Assembly (NCBI RefSeq): GCF_901709675.1
Contig: NC_051092.1
Span: 16,311,128-16,375,127 of the forward strand
Source: Syngnathus acus
Taxonomy: Eukaryota > Chordata > Actinopteri > Syngnathiformes > Syngnathidae
Reading direction: 5' to 3'
DNA length: 64,000 nt
Below, piece after piece: positions 1 to 10,553 of the stretch. The position numbers and the translations under genes are program-made. The notes beneath the pieces were generated by a model, which searched no databases, had not been told where the DNA came from, and saw only the letters and a list, made by a program, of their open reading frames with translations. How positions within the stretch are numbered: position 1 is the first letter of the stretch; each line of letters starts with the position of its first letter.

Positions 1-104
1 TTACTTATTTACTTACTTATTTGATCTGGTGTTGCACACAGCGGTCTACAGTGTGCAACAGGGAGCTTGTGTGTTTGCACAGACACTTGAAAAATTGTAT
101 TTTA

Positions 105-352
105 AGCTGAGCTTTCATCGCCCGCGGCCTGGGTTCAATTCCCGGTCAGAGAACCATATGCAGCCATGGGGGGGCACATGTCAGTGTCTCCCCTGTGCCG
201 TTCCCAAGCCCGGGTAAATGCAGAGAATTGCGTCATGAGGGGCATCCGGTGTAAAAACTGTGCCAAACATTTCTCATGCAAATCATCTGGACAAAAAACG
301 GGTGTTTCGCTGTGGCGGCCCCCTTCGGGTAAAAGCCGAAAGAAGCCACCAC
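105..352 (+). repeat. tRNA-derived SINE-like repeat
   Basis: A tRNA-like B box (GGTTCAATTCC) lies near 133. It is followed by a body containing GCCGTTCCCAAGCCCGGGTA and GGGCATCCGGTGTAAAA, a composition I associate with teleost tRNA-head SINEs. The ORF through it is incidental. It lies in what would be CIAPIN1 intron 3. Exact ends are uncertain and no target duplication was found. Confidence 0.5.
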
Positions 353-501
353 CATTGTATATTAACCTGCACCATCACCCCTCAAAAACAACATTTAAGG
401 GAGAATGGCTCTTTTCACAGGTAGTTAAGTGTGCACTGACGTCCACCAATACTGGCCCCCCAGGGGTGTGTCCTCTCCCCACTGCTCTTCTCTCTCTACA
501 C

Positions 502-828
502 CAGGGGTGTCAAACTAATTTTTTTCGCGGGCCCTATTGTAGTCATAGCTTCTTTCGGAGGGCCATTATGACTGTCAACCCAAAAAAAATGTATGAGCAC
601 CTCATATTATATACAGTAAAAGCTACAAAACAAACTGACAAATAACTCGTTTTCAAATCAGACGAGTAAAAATTGGTCAAATATTTAAAATCAAAGCTAT
701 TATTAAAAGTGAAGACAATTTGCAATTCTAGTAATGACACGAATTTGATGCACAATTTGTCTTCGCGGGCCACATAAAATGATGTGGCAGGCCGTATCTG
801 GCCCCGGGCCTTGCGTTTGACACATGTG
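502..828. mobile_element. hAT-type MITE with perfect 8-bp target duplication
   Basis: The terminal inverted repeats are CAGGGGTGTCAAAC and GTTTGACACATGTG. The element is flanked by CTCTACAC on both sides (494-501 and 829-836). The 8-bp duplication and CAG...CTG ends are hAT hallmarks. It carries no transposase. It interrupts the LINE reverse transcriptase gene; removing it and one duplication restores the LINE reading. Confidence 0.9.
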
Positions 829-863
829 CTCTACACTAAGATTGCTCCTCAAGCGACATTTCT

Positions 864-1412
864 GTGAAGCTCCTGAAGTATGCGGACAACACCACTCTCA
901 TCGGACTGATCCGGGACGGTGGCGAGACTGCGTACAGACAGGAGGTGGAGCGGCCTGTCCACTGGTGCAGCCAAAACCACCTGGAGCTGAACCCGCTCAA
1001 GACCGTGGAGATGACAGTGGACTTCAGGAGAGACCCTTCACCACTTCCACCCCTCACTATCCACAGTAATACTATTCTCTCCACAGACACCTTCAAGTTC
1101 CTGGGATCCACAATCTCTCGGGACCTGAAATGGACCAGCCACATAGACTCTGTCCGGAAGAAGGCCCAATACTTTCTACTTTCTGAGACAGCTCAGGAAG
1201 TTCAACCTGCCACAGGAGCTGCTAAAGACCTTCTATACTGCCATCATCCAGTCTATCCTCTGCACCTTCATCACTGTCTGGTTTGGATCGGCCACCAAAC
1301 AAGACAAGCACAGACTGCAACGGACAATCAGGACTGCAGAAAAGATAATCGGGACCAACCTCTCATCTATCCAGGACTTGTACCTGTCCAGGACCAGGAA
1401 ACGTGCAAGTAA
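864..1412 (+). pseudogene. LINE reverse transcriptase fragment
   Basis: The ORF starts KLLKYADNTTLIGLI, the YADN equivalent of the RT catalytic FADD box, and continues through the thumb region (FKFLGSTISRDLKW). About residue 100 it drops out of the family frame. The first Met is not a real start; the true frame extends left into the part now beyond the MITE. It is a decayed fragment of the LINE annotated at 430-1592 and is not expected to make an active protein. Confidence 0.75.
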
Positions 1413-1779
1413 CATCTCTACAGACCCTTCTCACCCAGGTTGCAGTCTGTTCGAACTACTCCCCTCCAATTTCTGCACGTTGTCCTGAATGTTGTAAGCT
1501 ACCTAAATGTTGTACAGAGGCCGAGATGTACCGGAGTCAAATTCCTTGTTTGGCATGCTCAAACTTGGCAAATTTGATTTGATTTGATCTCTGTGCCACT
1601 TGCGCCAGATATTCTCTCTGCATTGTTTTCCCCCCTCAGAATAATGCATATAATTACAGATAAAACGTTTTTTTTCTTTTCACTGAGGCTTTTTTTTTAC
1701 TCACATTTTGGTAGCATTCCTATTGTATAACCTTTGGCCACTTTTAGCGTCAAAGAAATCTCCATCCAGTTCTACCCAC

Positions 1780-1859
1780 CTCTGCCACTGACACCAAGCC
1801 TGATAACTTGATTGCGGACATCAGCTTCTCAGCAGTCCTCACACTCTCTGCTTCAACTC
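1780..1859 (-). CDS. ciapin1: CIAPIN1 coding exon 3
   Basis: The exon is 80 nt. Acceptor TTTTAG precedes 1859 and donor GTGGGT follows 1780. It encodes [18 protein letters not shown] and then LSGLVSVAE, aligning with the end of the anamorsin methyltransferase-like domain. It enters in phase 1, completing a Gly codon split from exon 2, and ends in phase 0. The ORF is too short to show in an ORF scan. Confidence 0.85.
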
Positions 1860-4702
1860 CTAAAACAACAAGACAACATCTGAATACAATGTGGATGTGA
1901 AATTGATCGTACAGATAAAAAGAAGTGAATCCATGTTATAATCCATGTTGTCGTTTGTTTTCTTTTTAAAATTTGTTGTCAACTAGAGATGGCAAACTAG
2001 AGATGGGCAACTAGACAGGTTGCTACAAGTCATATTTCAAGTTTTCTAGTTTACACTAATACACCAATATTGATGGCACCCTCCTGTGGCCGTTCAACTA
2101 TCAAAAAGTAAATGACATGCATGGGTGACGGATCATCATTCGGATCGTGTGATTCGGGGCACAAAAATGCCAGAAGGTAAAAACACGTCTCAGTTCACTG
2201 CTAGGACATTGTGGTAAGTTGACAAAAAAGAGGTTGTTGTTAATAACGTAACATAAAACCAATGCCTATAATGTTCCAATACTAATGTTAAATCAATTGC
2301 AAACTAGCTTATAGCATATAGCGATAGTCACCACTCATTTATATAACTGTGTGTATATTTGAATTTGTGCTAATTGAGATATATTATACCGTTTAACCTT
2401 TACCAATCATTTTTGTGGGCTTGAGACTGATTGAGTGCTCACTGAGCCTGCAGATCTGATTGCATCTTAAAATGTTCGGAACTCAGGTTTGTGGTAGGCG
2501 AAGTACCCGCTAACTGGGTGCCAGACAATCGCAGGGCACACATAGATAAACAAAATTTTTTTTCATAATATGTCGCAGGGCTGTGGACTCGGACTCGGAC
2601 TCGGTCGGACTCGGTCATTTTTGCCGGACTCGGACTCGGTGCTGATTTTGACCGAGTCCACCGAGTCCGACAATAAAAAAAATACGTTCAATTTTATTTT
2701 CATCATGCTGCTGAGAATGCGCGTAGGAATACTGTCCACAGCCCTGCTTACGATCAATGCGGCCACGTTGAGTTGCACTTAGGCTAATGTTTACATTATG
2801 TACCAATGTCAAGGACGATTATGTCACCCAGCTTATATCATTGATGTGTTTCGATAGTTGTGGGGTCGTCACTAATTATTTGTTGATGGCTCCACATCGA
2901 CGGAGGAGGATGAGTTTGAAAAATAACTTGACAGCATTGAGCGCCGCCGGCGTTTGTCGGCCGCCACCTCGCCAACCGACATAGATGAAGAAATTGGGGC
3001 AATGTTGGCACTTGGTCGAATGAAAGAGAGCCCATTTGTTACAGCTGATCGTTATCCGTCCGGCCTCAAGGCAGCGACTCGGACACTAACAGCAATGCCA
3101 ATCAGCCAAGTCAGCGTAGAGCGCCTGTTTTCCGGGCTCAAGTTTATCATGTCTGATCAGCGCGGCGCGATGAAGGCTGACTTGGTTGAGGCGATTTTGT
3201 TCCTAAGAACAAACTCAAGTCGTTGAATTGAAACTTGAAAGTATCTGTTTATTGTATTCGTTTATATGTTTAATAAAGACAAAGCCATCACAAAACTGTT
3301 GTAATTATTTAGATTTTGATCTAAATTAGCCTTGAATAAAGACTAAGCAGTCACATGAATTAACAGAAAAAATGGACAGCCGGACTCTGACTCTGACTCT
3401 GACTCGGTGGTCAAGAGGCCGGACTCGGACTCGGTGCAAAAATCCGACCGAGTCCACAGCCCTGATTCGTATGTGCCCCTACTAGTCTAAACATGGCATT
3501 CTGATCAACACTGCGTTTGTGGAATACGAGTTAAAGCAGCAAAATCCCCAAATTTTTATCCATCTCAGGGGAGGTCATTTTGTCACTTCCTCTTGATTGA
3601 AAATAATATCACAGTTACTCAGGTCACAAGCCAATCACGGCTTATCATTTTTCTGAAGCTGTAACTGGTTGTGACCTGAGTGCTGAGCAACATTGGCAAA
3701 TAAAGTTTTCATTACGCTTAAAAAAACCCGGAGGTGGGTGTCCGTAAGTTAAGTGGATATACATAGTATATTAGCCACATAGTAAGAGGTTAATTATTGT
3801 ATTATGAAATCTCCAATTTTATTCTACTCTTCGCTAAAATTCAGAGAGGGATCCTGGTTAAGGCAAGGCATTTCAATTCTGACATATGCATGCCACCATT
3901 TTAAATTGGGTTTGTCATCTGTTGGACTATGGACTATTTTCAGACTGATGATGGACAGAGTGACAGAAGCCCTATTGAATGACAAGAAAGGACGGGGACC
4001 AAAGGAGGATTAAGATGGACAGGTGGGGACGGAAGGTGTCCAGGAAACGGAGGAAGGACCGATCAGCAAAATTTGGTAAAGTTCCCACCTCTGTGAAAAG
4101 TTAACCTTAGCCAGTTTCTTGCAATCAATGCACAGATGTGTCACCCAACCAAAAGCAAAATTCACTCAACAAAAAGAAATTCTAAAGAATTTTTATGGTG
4201 TGTGATTTTATGTTTTATTTGTAATATTGTAACTACTACTGCAATCTGCTAATCAATAAACAAACAAACCCCAATGTACAGTATATATTAATACTGACCA
4301 TGAGAAATGTATCTGACCTGTAACAGGTTCATCCAGAACTACTTTGCCACCGGGTTTGAGTACTCTGGCCATCTCTGCCAGAGTCTCTGAACTGTGGATA
4401 GAAATGATGTCCGGCAGAAGGCAAGAGAGCACCCAGTCGAATGAGGATTCAGCATAGGAGGCTAAGGAGAGAAAGGTAAATGGTCAACTTGTTTGTGACA
4501 TGACAATTAGACAGAAGAAGAGTAATAAGTCATACTCACAAAGCATAAGCATTTCCATGTTTTCCACTGAAACTCGGCCATTGGGACCAACGATGGTACC
4601 AAGAGCCTCTGCAAACTGTTTTAAGGTGATAGGTGATAATGGTTGAGCCCATACCAACAGGACTATATCTCCCATTTTGACACCGAGGTCCGCCATAATC
4701 AC
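1780..4702 (-). CDS. ciapin1: CIAPIN1 (anamorsin), first three coding exons, partial
   Basis: CIAPIN1 is the Fe-S protein of the cytosolic iron-sulfur assembly machinery; it receives electrons from NDOR1. The three exons below encode 127 residues starting [10 protein letters not shown]. They include [18 protein letters not shown] and [15 protein letters not shown], which match the N-terminal SAM-methyltransferase-like domain of this family. Exon lengths 157, 144 and 80 nt of coding sequence join in frame (phases 1, 1, 0). All junctions are GT-AG. Family members are about 300 aa, so the linker and the C-terminal Fe-S cysteine motifs lie left of the window. Transcription is leftward, divergent from ADAT1. 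Introns carry a hAT element and a LINE. Confidence 0.9.
1860..2575. other. CIAPIN1 intron 2, left part; nothing recognised
   Basis: AT-rich sequence without a coding pattern, clear inverted repeats or a family I can name. It contains a short local duplication near 1985-2015 (AGATGG...CAACTAGA repeated). Confidence 0.6.
2576..3464 (+). mobile_element. Non-autonomous hAT element with CTCGGA-rich ends
   Basis: The 17-bp terminal inverted repeats are CAGGGCTGTGGACTCGG and CCGAGTCCACAGCCCTG. Next to each are subterminal runs of the hexamer GGACTC/CGGACT. The interior keeps a hAT dimerisation peptide (see next entry). The 8-bp flanks (ATATGTCG and ATTCGTAT) do not match, so the target duplication has decayed or one flank was rearranged. 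It lies in CIAPIN1 intron 2. Confidence 0.8.
2954..3226 (+). pseudogene. hAT transposase C-terminal (dimerisation) remnant
   Basis: The 90-residue ORF ends with [36 protein letters not shown] and RTNSSR. This is the conserved C-terminal dimerisation block of hAT transposases (S-x-x-x-ERxFS followed by an R-x-x-L region). The catalytic DDE core and BED finger are absent. The upstream part of the ORF is not clearly transposase. It is a relic inside a non-autonomous element, transcribed antisense to CIAPIN1 if at all. Confidence 0.8.
3465..4317. other. CIAPIN1 intron 2, right part
   Basis: No gene. A loose inverted repeat is visible at about 3610-3695: ACTCAGGTCACAAGCCAATC against TTGTGACCTGAGTG, suggesting a small palindromic repeat. 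The rest is AT-rich. Confidence 0.5.
4318..4461 (-). CDS. ciapin1: CIAPIN1 coding exon 2
   Basis: The exon is 144 nt. Acceptor CTCCTTAG precedes 4461 and donor GTCAGA follows 4318. It encodes [19 protein letters not shown] and then [20 protein letters not shown], with KVVLDEPVT at the end, the glycine-containing loop of the SAM-methyltransferase-like fold. It enters in phase 1 (Ser split with exon 1) and leaves in phase 1. Confidence 0.9.
4540..4702 (-). CDS. ciapin1: CIAPIN1 coding exon 1 with start codon
   Basis: Start ATG reads from 4696 to 4694 on the minus strand, six nt after acceptor TTCCAG. The exon encodes [18 protein letters not shown] through [11 protein letters not shown] (52 codons plus one nt), ending at donor GTGAGT. 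The MAD- start and the VSVEN motif are characteristic of anamorsin. An in-frame Met further upstream would require reading through the acceptor, so 4696 is preferred. A separate upstream 5' UTR exon is implied. Confidence 0.9.
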
Positions 4703-5721
4703 CTGGAAGAAAGATTCCTTTAAAGGGATACAAAAGCGACGATGGTCCATTTTTCATTAACTAGCCCAGTTTATGTATTTTTTGATCAGGAAAATGGAAA
4801 AAGCTAGCATGTTCTATCTTAGGGTTCATAGCATACATTTAAATCAGTGCAAACTTCCATCATTTCCAAAGAATTTTGTTTGTCAGAGCACTTGATTGAC
4901 GTAATGTATTGTCTAAATTCACTATGAAAGGCATTACAGCATGGGTTTACTGCAAGGAATTTACAGCAATGAATGTGATATTTTGACATACTAGATTGGT
5001 ACATCTTCTTACGAACTTAATTGGTTCCACAATCAGGTTTGTAAGTAGAAAAGTTTGTAAGTAGAAGCAATGTTTCCCATTAAAATAAATGTAAAAGCAA
5101 ATAATGTGTGCCGGACTATCGCAAAGGTCACATATTTTTCCCTATTACTCTGTGTTAAACACACAGAAAACCAAAACAACAGCTTTATTTTTGCTTTGTC
5201 AAACAAAAAATAAATCTAGCTTTACTCTTGACCTCCTTGACCGAACATTGCTTGGGGAGGGGGTAACCTGTTATTTTTCTACACTCGCTAAAAATACCCC
5301 GAGAGCGTCGGTTTTGAAGTCGAAAATTGATTAGTAAGTACTGTATTTTTCGGACTATAAGTCGCGGTTTATTTCATAGTTTGGGTGGGGGGGCGACTTA
5401 TACTGAGGAGTGACTTATATGTGAATTTCTTCACAAATTTTCAAAAAATAAATAAATAAAATGAAACCGCGATAAACGAACCGCGATGTAGCAAGGGATT
5501 ACTGTAATTTGAATTTTAAGTGACGTCAGCAGCGCGGCGCGGCGCGGTGTGGCGCGGCGGTTGTTTACATAAAGGACAAAGATTCGATCACGGGATGACG
5601 AAGATGACGAAGGGCCCCACGTACTACCGGCATCATTAGCGGCTTTGTTTGTAAGTGACACAGAGGACGAAGAGTTTGAAGGATTTAATGATTTGGAGTG
5701 ACACAGGTTTGAAAAACTATT

Positions 5722-5975
5722 ATGGCTTTTACGCACGCCTGGTCCTACTCTACGGAGCTCTCTTTCTCCTCCGTGGATGAAAGTCGGGGGCCGGTGCTCG
5801 GCCGGGTGGCTGTCCGGGGACGGTGGATGGGGCTCGGACATGGCTTTTACGCACGCCCGGTCCTATTCTATGGAGCTCTCTTCCACCTCCGTGGCTGGAA
5901 GTGCCACCTCCGGGGATGGAAGTCCACGCCGCCACACGCCTGGAAGTCGACGCCGGTGCTTGGGGCCGTGTGGCG
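5722..5975 (+). repeat. Tandem duplication of about 117 bp (two units plus partial)
   Basis: The phrase ATGGCTTTTACGCACGCC recurs at 5722 and 5839, each followed by GGTCCTA(C/T)TCTA and a GGAGCTCTCTT segment. The unit is GC-rich, unlike the AT-rich surroundings. It is part of the interior of the 5341 element, and the minus-strand copy near 50880-50980 shares it. Overlapping ORFs here are by-products of the repeat. Confidence 0.75.
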
Positions 5976-6031
5976 GTGAACTATTTATGTTATAGTTATT
6001 TGATATATTTTATTTCGTGTAGCAACTTGTA

Positions 6032-6819
6032 CCGTGTTTTTCCATGCATAATGCGCAAAATTTAACTAATTTATTGTCCTACAATCTGGGGTGCGCATTA
6101 TGCATGGGTACAACAATTTTTTAAGAAAATCTCCCTTGAAATAAAACTTGAAATCACACCTTTCTTCTTGTTTGTTGTCAATCGCGCATCGCATTCAGCC
6201 ATCCTGCCCAACACACTTAGTCAGTAAAATTCATAATTGACGACACATCGTTTGATGCGATGGTGCAATCCTTGATGGTGTGTTATTGTCAAATATTGTT
6301 TGTTTTTTAATCTCCATCGCAAACCGGATATCCTACGGAGGCCGCCATTACAGATGCGCAGAACAGATGCGCAAGACACGTCAGCTATATAAAGAGCGAG
6401 AGTTCAGTTCTCTACCTAAATGCGTATAACAGGTAATATTTTATTTCACAACACTTTGCCTTGTTCCTTTCTTCTCTGCTGTTCACTTCAAACACGCGCC
6501 ATACGAACACAATGCTCTCGTATCAGACGCTTGCTCGATCACCTGCTCGTTTGCTGTCACAATGTACCCTACACAAATCCGAAACATTTCTTCGCTATCG
6601 AGTTTGTTACTGCATGCGCAGTGATACTGACCGGCAGAATAACATCCGGTTGTTCCCAAAGATGATCTTTTTTCTGAAATAATTTTACGTTTACGGACTT
6701 AAGTAAGAGTCAAAATTTGGGTGCGTATTATACATGGGTACAGGCTTTTTTCCAGCATCGACATGCCATTTTTAGGGTGCGTATTATGCACGGGGCGCAT
6801 TATGCATGGAAAAACACGG
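6032..6819 (+). mobile_element. TA-flanked nested element, CATGCATAATGCGC ends
   Basis: Terminal inverted repeats CCGTGTTTTTCCATGCATAA and TTATGCATGGAAAAACACGG, with TA at 6030-6031 and 6820-6821. It interrupts the 5341 element; the inverted relative at about 50770 lacks this insertion and shows the empty site. A second, inverted copy of this family is at 30115-31952. Confidence 0.88.
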
Positions 6820-7235
6820 TATATGTTTTTATCGTTACAGTTCAGTAGTTGTTGGCTTGTTGAACTCTTGTTTTGTTAAATAAACACCGGTTAACAAACC
6901 CACGTCTTTCCTTGTACTTTGTTAACACTACAATATAGTTATATACTAGATCTGTGGAATAACGACGAGGCTGACGTCAGGGCGCACGCGCGGCATTGTT
7001 GACAAAGGACGAGGAATTTGATCGATGGATTTAATGATTTGGAGTGACACGGATGGTTTGATAATATTATTATTTTTCACGTTATTGTGCATTTTATGGT
7101 TAATGCGACCTATATTCCCGAGAAACTTTTAGTCCGAAAAATACGGTAGATGGAAAGAAAAAAAAACACGAGGCTCCGGTTCGTATCTCGAAGTGTTCAT
7201 AAGTATAGGCGTTCGTAATTCAAGGTACCACTGTA

Positions 7236-7748
7236 CATTTACTACATGCAGTCCATATTCAAGTTAAAGGGGTACTTTACAATTTTTGCAATTTTCAGCA
7301 GTAAAGACTTAACATTATGTCTATATTGAATTATAAAACGTCATTATTTTCCATGTTCATTCAACTCCTTAGAAAAACATTTTGCCACGTTGCCTGAGAA
7401 TGAAGTGCTCAGGGCTCAGATGTCAACCAATCGCCGCTCAGCCTGCGAACGTTAGGTTTCTAAAAACCTGAAGAAGACCTTAAAAGTATTACTTGTGTGC
7501 GTTTACATGGCTTTTAAAAACCCGAATACTGCTAGTGTTTGGGTTTCAAAAGAGTTATTGACAGTATGTAAATGTAATCACGGTAGTGTCTCAGTCTGAA
7601 CACTGGGGAGCACAAGGTAATGACTTAGAAGTCTGAAATCTGATGACATGTTCAAAATGTACTTAAGCACTGTGTGCTGAAAATATACTGAATGAAACAA
7701 AATATAAGTCTGATTATTGAAAACACTCAGGGAAAATGAATACGTTTT
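7236..7748. other. Intergenic, nothing recognised
   Basis: Low-GC sequence between the nested TA elements and the hAT element. I see no coding pattern and no terminal repeats. Confidence 0.5.
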
Positions 7749-7756
7749 GGGTAGAT

Positions 7757-8684
7757 CAGGAGTGGGCAAATCTTTTGACTGGCGGGCCAAATTGGGTTCT
7801 AAATTTTGACCGCTGGGCCGAACCAGGAGCAGATGGATGTAGTGTTTGTGTGAAGTAATAGAAATGACATGTAAAAGGTCATTGCATAAAAGGTTTGTAC
7901 TTTTAGTAGGTCGTAAAGCATGGATATTCAAAAAAAGGTTTTTGGATCGATATGGAAGGGAAACATAGGTAAGCAGTATCAATGTGTTAGATCGAACTTT
8001 AGTCAGTTCCGATCATTTTATAGGAGATCGTTTGAGAAACGCAATTGTTTACACTTTGCTGAGGCTCATGGGAGTCTGCGAGCTGAGGCTCATGGGAGTT
8101 TGCGGGTGGCTAATGCTATAATGATAGCTGCTATACGCACGAGGCTATTTCATTTCAAAATACGCTGCTCTGTTAATGTTTCGAGTAAATTTACGGATCG
8201 ATATGGAAGGGAAACATAGGTAAGCAGTACCAATGCGTTAGATCGAACTTTAGTCAGTTCTGATCATTTTATAGGAGATAGTTTGAGAAACGTGATTGTT
8301 TACAGAGGGCTCATTGGTTATTGGCTAGTGGATGCATACCACAACCCTAGTCAACCTCAGTTTGTTGCAGTATAGCTTCTATTTTATGCGCCTTTTACTC
8401 CGGTGCGCCCTATATATGAAATAATTTCTAAAATAAAAAATTCAATGAGGGTGTGCCTTATAATCCAGTGTGCCTTTTGTTGCGAAAAATACGGTACTTA
8501 GTACGTACACGCACTTGTGAGTGTGCACCGAGCTTTCGGACACGGCTTCCGGGAGTAAATGCGCCGGCGGGTGCTTCCCATCTATTGGGGAAACATAGTA
8601 ATTGCAGGGAAAATGACCCGAAAAAATGTTTGAACGGCCCCGTGGGCCGGATGTGGCCCGCGGGCCGTAGTTTGCCCATGTCTG
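7757..8684 (-). mobile_element. hAT element, GGGCAAA family, with nested remnant
   Basis: Ends CAGGAGTGGGCAAA and TTTGCCCATGTCTG. Flanks GGGTAGAT (7749-7756) and GGTTAGAT (8685-8692) match at 7 of 8 positions. The outer parts are the reverse complement of both ends of the element at 28283-29567, so they are one family in opposite orientation. The middle (about 7921-8494) is a piece of a TA-flanked element. Confidence 0.85.
7921..8494 (+). mobile_element. TA-flanked element remnant (GCGCAC family), left end missing
   Basis: The right end TTGCGAAAAATACGG is followed by TA at 8495. The interior matches the complete element at 46265-47122: GGATCGATATGG, GAACTTTAGTC, and ATTCAATGAGGGTG(T/C)GCCTTATAATCC. 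A segment of about 170 bp (GGATCGATATGG...GTTTGAGAAACG) occurs twice, as in that copy. The left terminal repeat is absent, so a deletion followed or accompanied insertion. Confidence 0.75.
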
Positions 8685-8824
8685 GGTTAGATCATCGGCT
8701 ATCATCGGCCGATTTAATCGACAGGTCAATGAATCAGCCAGGTCCAAAAAGAAGTTTAGTGTTCAGTTAAAGTGGGACTTTAATTATTTGTTAGAACAAT
8801 TATAAACAACTATTTAACAATGTA

Positions 8825-9644
8825 CAGTGGACCCTCGGTTTTCGAACACAATCCGTTCCAGAAGGCTGTTCGAGAAGTGAATCGTTCGAATTCCGAATCA
8901 TATTTTCCCATTACAAATAATGGGGAAAAAAAAATCCGTTCCAAGCCAAAAAAAAACCACCGCCTTTTTTAAGCATTTTTTTCATTTACGCATTTTTGTC
9001 CAATGGCGCAACTGCAGCGCACCGCCGAACGCGCAACCATAGCGCGTCGCCGACCACGCAACTGCACCACGCTGGTCGCATAATTGTGACAGAGCCGTCG
9101 CTGAAATTTAGAAAATATTTTTAAAGTCCTGCTGTACTTTCTAAAATTTAAGTGGACATCAGTGCGCAGGGAGCTTAATTTTGTCCGATCGCGCAACTGC
9201 AGCGCAACGCTGAACGCGCAACCGTTGCGCGCCGCCCACCGCGCTACTGCATCGCGCTGGTCGCATTATTGTGACAGAGCGGTCGCTAAAATTTAGAAAA
9301 TATTTTTAAAGTCCTAATGTACTTTCCAAAATTGAAATGGACCTTAATTTGGTCCAATCGCGCAACCGCAGCGCGCCGGGCGCTCAGTGTCGCATTGTTT
9401 TAGGAGCGTCTTTGTGTTTTAGGATGGCTTTACTGCTCCCACTTGCTTCCTTTGGAGGCATAATTAGAGTTGATGCAATCCTCAGAGTAACGAGAACGTA
9501 ATAACGAACTGAGTCAGTTGGCATCATCTCGCGAGGTTCAACAATCGAATTTTGTCCGACATCCGAAGCAAAAAAATCTCGACTTTTTTATTCGAATACC
9601 AATTTGTTCGAGAACCGGGACGTTCGAAAACCGAGGCTCCACTG
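8825..9644. mobile_element. TA-flanked element, CCTCGGTTTTCGAAC ends
   Basis: Terminal repeats CAGTGGACCCTCGGTTTTCG and CGAAAACCGAGGCTCCACTG, with TA at 8823-8824 and 9645-9646. The interior has two imperfect repeats of about 180 bp centred on CGCGCAACTGCAGCGC and AAATTTAGAAAATATTTTTA. The same family occurs at 11015 and at 48315-49010. No transposase. Confidence 0.88.
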
Positions 9645-9654
9645 TATGTCCATC

Positions 9655-10007
9655 CATCCATCCATCCATTATCTGTACCGCTTGTCCCCACGGGGAGCCT
9701 ATCCCAGCAGTCATCGGGCAGTAGGCGGGGGACACCCTGAACTGGTCGCCAGCCAATCACAGGGCACACAGAGACGAACAACCATTCGCACTCGCACTCA
9801 CACCTAAGGACAATTTGGAGAGCTCAATCGGCCTACCAAGCATGTTTTTGGGATGTGGGAGGAAACCGAAGTGCCCGGAGAAAACCCACGCGGGCCCGGG
9901 GAGAACATACAAACGCCACAAAGGGAGGGCTAGAGGTGGAATCGAACCCGCACCCTCCTAACTGTGAGGCGGTTGTGCTAACTAACCAGTGCCCCACCGA
10001 GCCGCAA
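9655..10007 (-). mobile_element. tRNA-derived SINE with GATG tail, full length
   Basis: On the minus strand the head is tRNA-like: A-box region GGGGCACTGGTTAGTTAGC and B box GGGTTCGATTCC. The body follows, and the 3' tail is (GATG)n. It is flanked by a 12-bp duplication TGTATGTCCATC at 9643-9654 and 10008-10019. The tail joins the last bases of the TA element, so it inserted at that element's edge. Other copies: 18338-18460 with 22992-23180. Confidence 0.88.
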
Positions 10008-10462
10008 TGTATGTCCATCGGAAATTATTTTAGTAATCTCTACAAGTGTTAACATTTTCCAATGACAACTTCATAATTTTCGATAGGGGGTGATTCCAAA
10101 CACAAACATTCATTAGTTACTGTCAATTCAATGTCGCTATTAGACGATAGTATCTTTCAATCAGTAACAAACGTAAATGACGAAAAACGCAACATAGCCT
10201 CCGAACCATTATCAGGTTAACTAACCACCGTGCTGCCATCAGTTACCCAGTCAACGCTTCTATTTTTGTACTGCGTCATGTCAACTAAAGTACGTGACAT
10301 AATAGTTAGCTTTGGCAAACCGCATGACACACAAAGCGACCAGCGGAAGCCCAAGTCAAATTATACGGCAAACGTAATGACAAATTCACAACTATACTTT
10401 AGTTATTTAATAACTGGTGATTACATTAATTTAAACTGACAAGTTTAAACGCAGCAACTTAC

Positions 10463-10540
10463 CTTGGTTTGTTATCAACATTTACTTGAAACTAGGAGTT
10501 GAGTGTCAAGACGCGTTATGCGCCCCTAGTGCGTTCTAAG
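10463..10540 (-). other. ciapin1: Candidate CIAPIN1 5' UTR exon
   Basis: On the minus strand a strong donor, CCAAG then GTAAGT, ends at 10463. An exon with its transcription start near 10500-10540 would splice to the acceptor at 4703, six nt before the CIAPIN1 ATG. It is supported by the donor, its position directly downstream of a perfect NRF-1 motif, and the need for a non-coding first exon. The 5' boundary is a guess and no transcript evidence is available. Confidence 0.55.
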
Positions 10541-10541
10541 G

Positions 10542-10553
10542 TGCGCATGCGCA
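10542..10553. promoter_or_regulatory. NRF-1 motif, probable CIAPIN1 promoter
   Basis: TGCGCATGCGCA is the perfect palindromic NRF-1 consensus, typical of TATA-less promoters of mitochondrial and housekeeping genes. It sits 80 bp from the candidate 5' UTR donor. It is only 18 bp from the start of the inverted-repeat element at 10571. Confidence 0.65.

Larger units (their letters stand above)
430..1592 (+). mobile_element. L2/CR1-group LINE, 3' part (RT domain and tail)
   Basis: This is a 5'-truncated non-LTR retrotransposon. The RT motif around the polymerase SPLL block is read at 460-500. After an inserted MITE, the FADD-equivalent block (YADNTTLIGLI) starts near 876 and FKFLGSTISRDLKW follows near 1090. 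The reading frame breaks at about 1170. The 3' end is a short TTTGAT repeat near 1575-1592. A second copy of the same family lies inverted at 63018-63917. The LINE sits in CIAPIN1 intron 3, antisense to that gene. The clade is judged by motif only. Confidence 0.8.
5341..7146 (+). mobile_element. TA-flanked element, TIR family CTGTATTTTTCGGACTATAA
   Basis: Left end CTGTATTTTTCGGACTATAA and right end TTTTAGTCCGAAAAATACGG form terminal inverted repeats. TA stands at 5339-5340 and 7147-7148. A larger relative is at 41318-44938 and an inverted truncated relative at 49949-50985. The interior has a GC-rich tandem duplication (5722-5975) and shared segments with GATCGATGGATTTAATGATT. A second element (6032-6819) is inserted inside. 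No transposase was found. It is assigned to a pogo/Tigger-like group only by analogy with the related element at 41732. Confidence 0.8.
4997..7233. mobile_element. TA-flanked inverted-repeat element hosting a two-level nest
   Basis: The left end reads GGTACATCTTCTTACGAAC. The right end, reverse-complemented, reads CAGTGGTACCTTGAATTACG and is followed by TA at 7234. The two ends match loosely (GGTAC...TTACGAAC). Almost the whole interior is the 5341-7146 insertion. It is a mariner-like MITE by its TA flank; the left boundary is approximate because that end has decayed. Confidence 0.55.

Noticed and set aside
5722-6065. Overlapping GC-rich ORFs as a small gene
   Set aside because: Both strands are open over a tandem duplication inside a transposon, with no family motif.
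9655-10007. tRNA gene on the minus strand
   Set aside because: A and B boxes are present but the 3' half cannot complete a cloverleaf; the body and GATG tail are those of a SINE. The same applies to 45010-45315 and 105-352.
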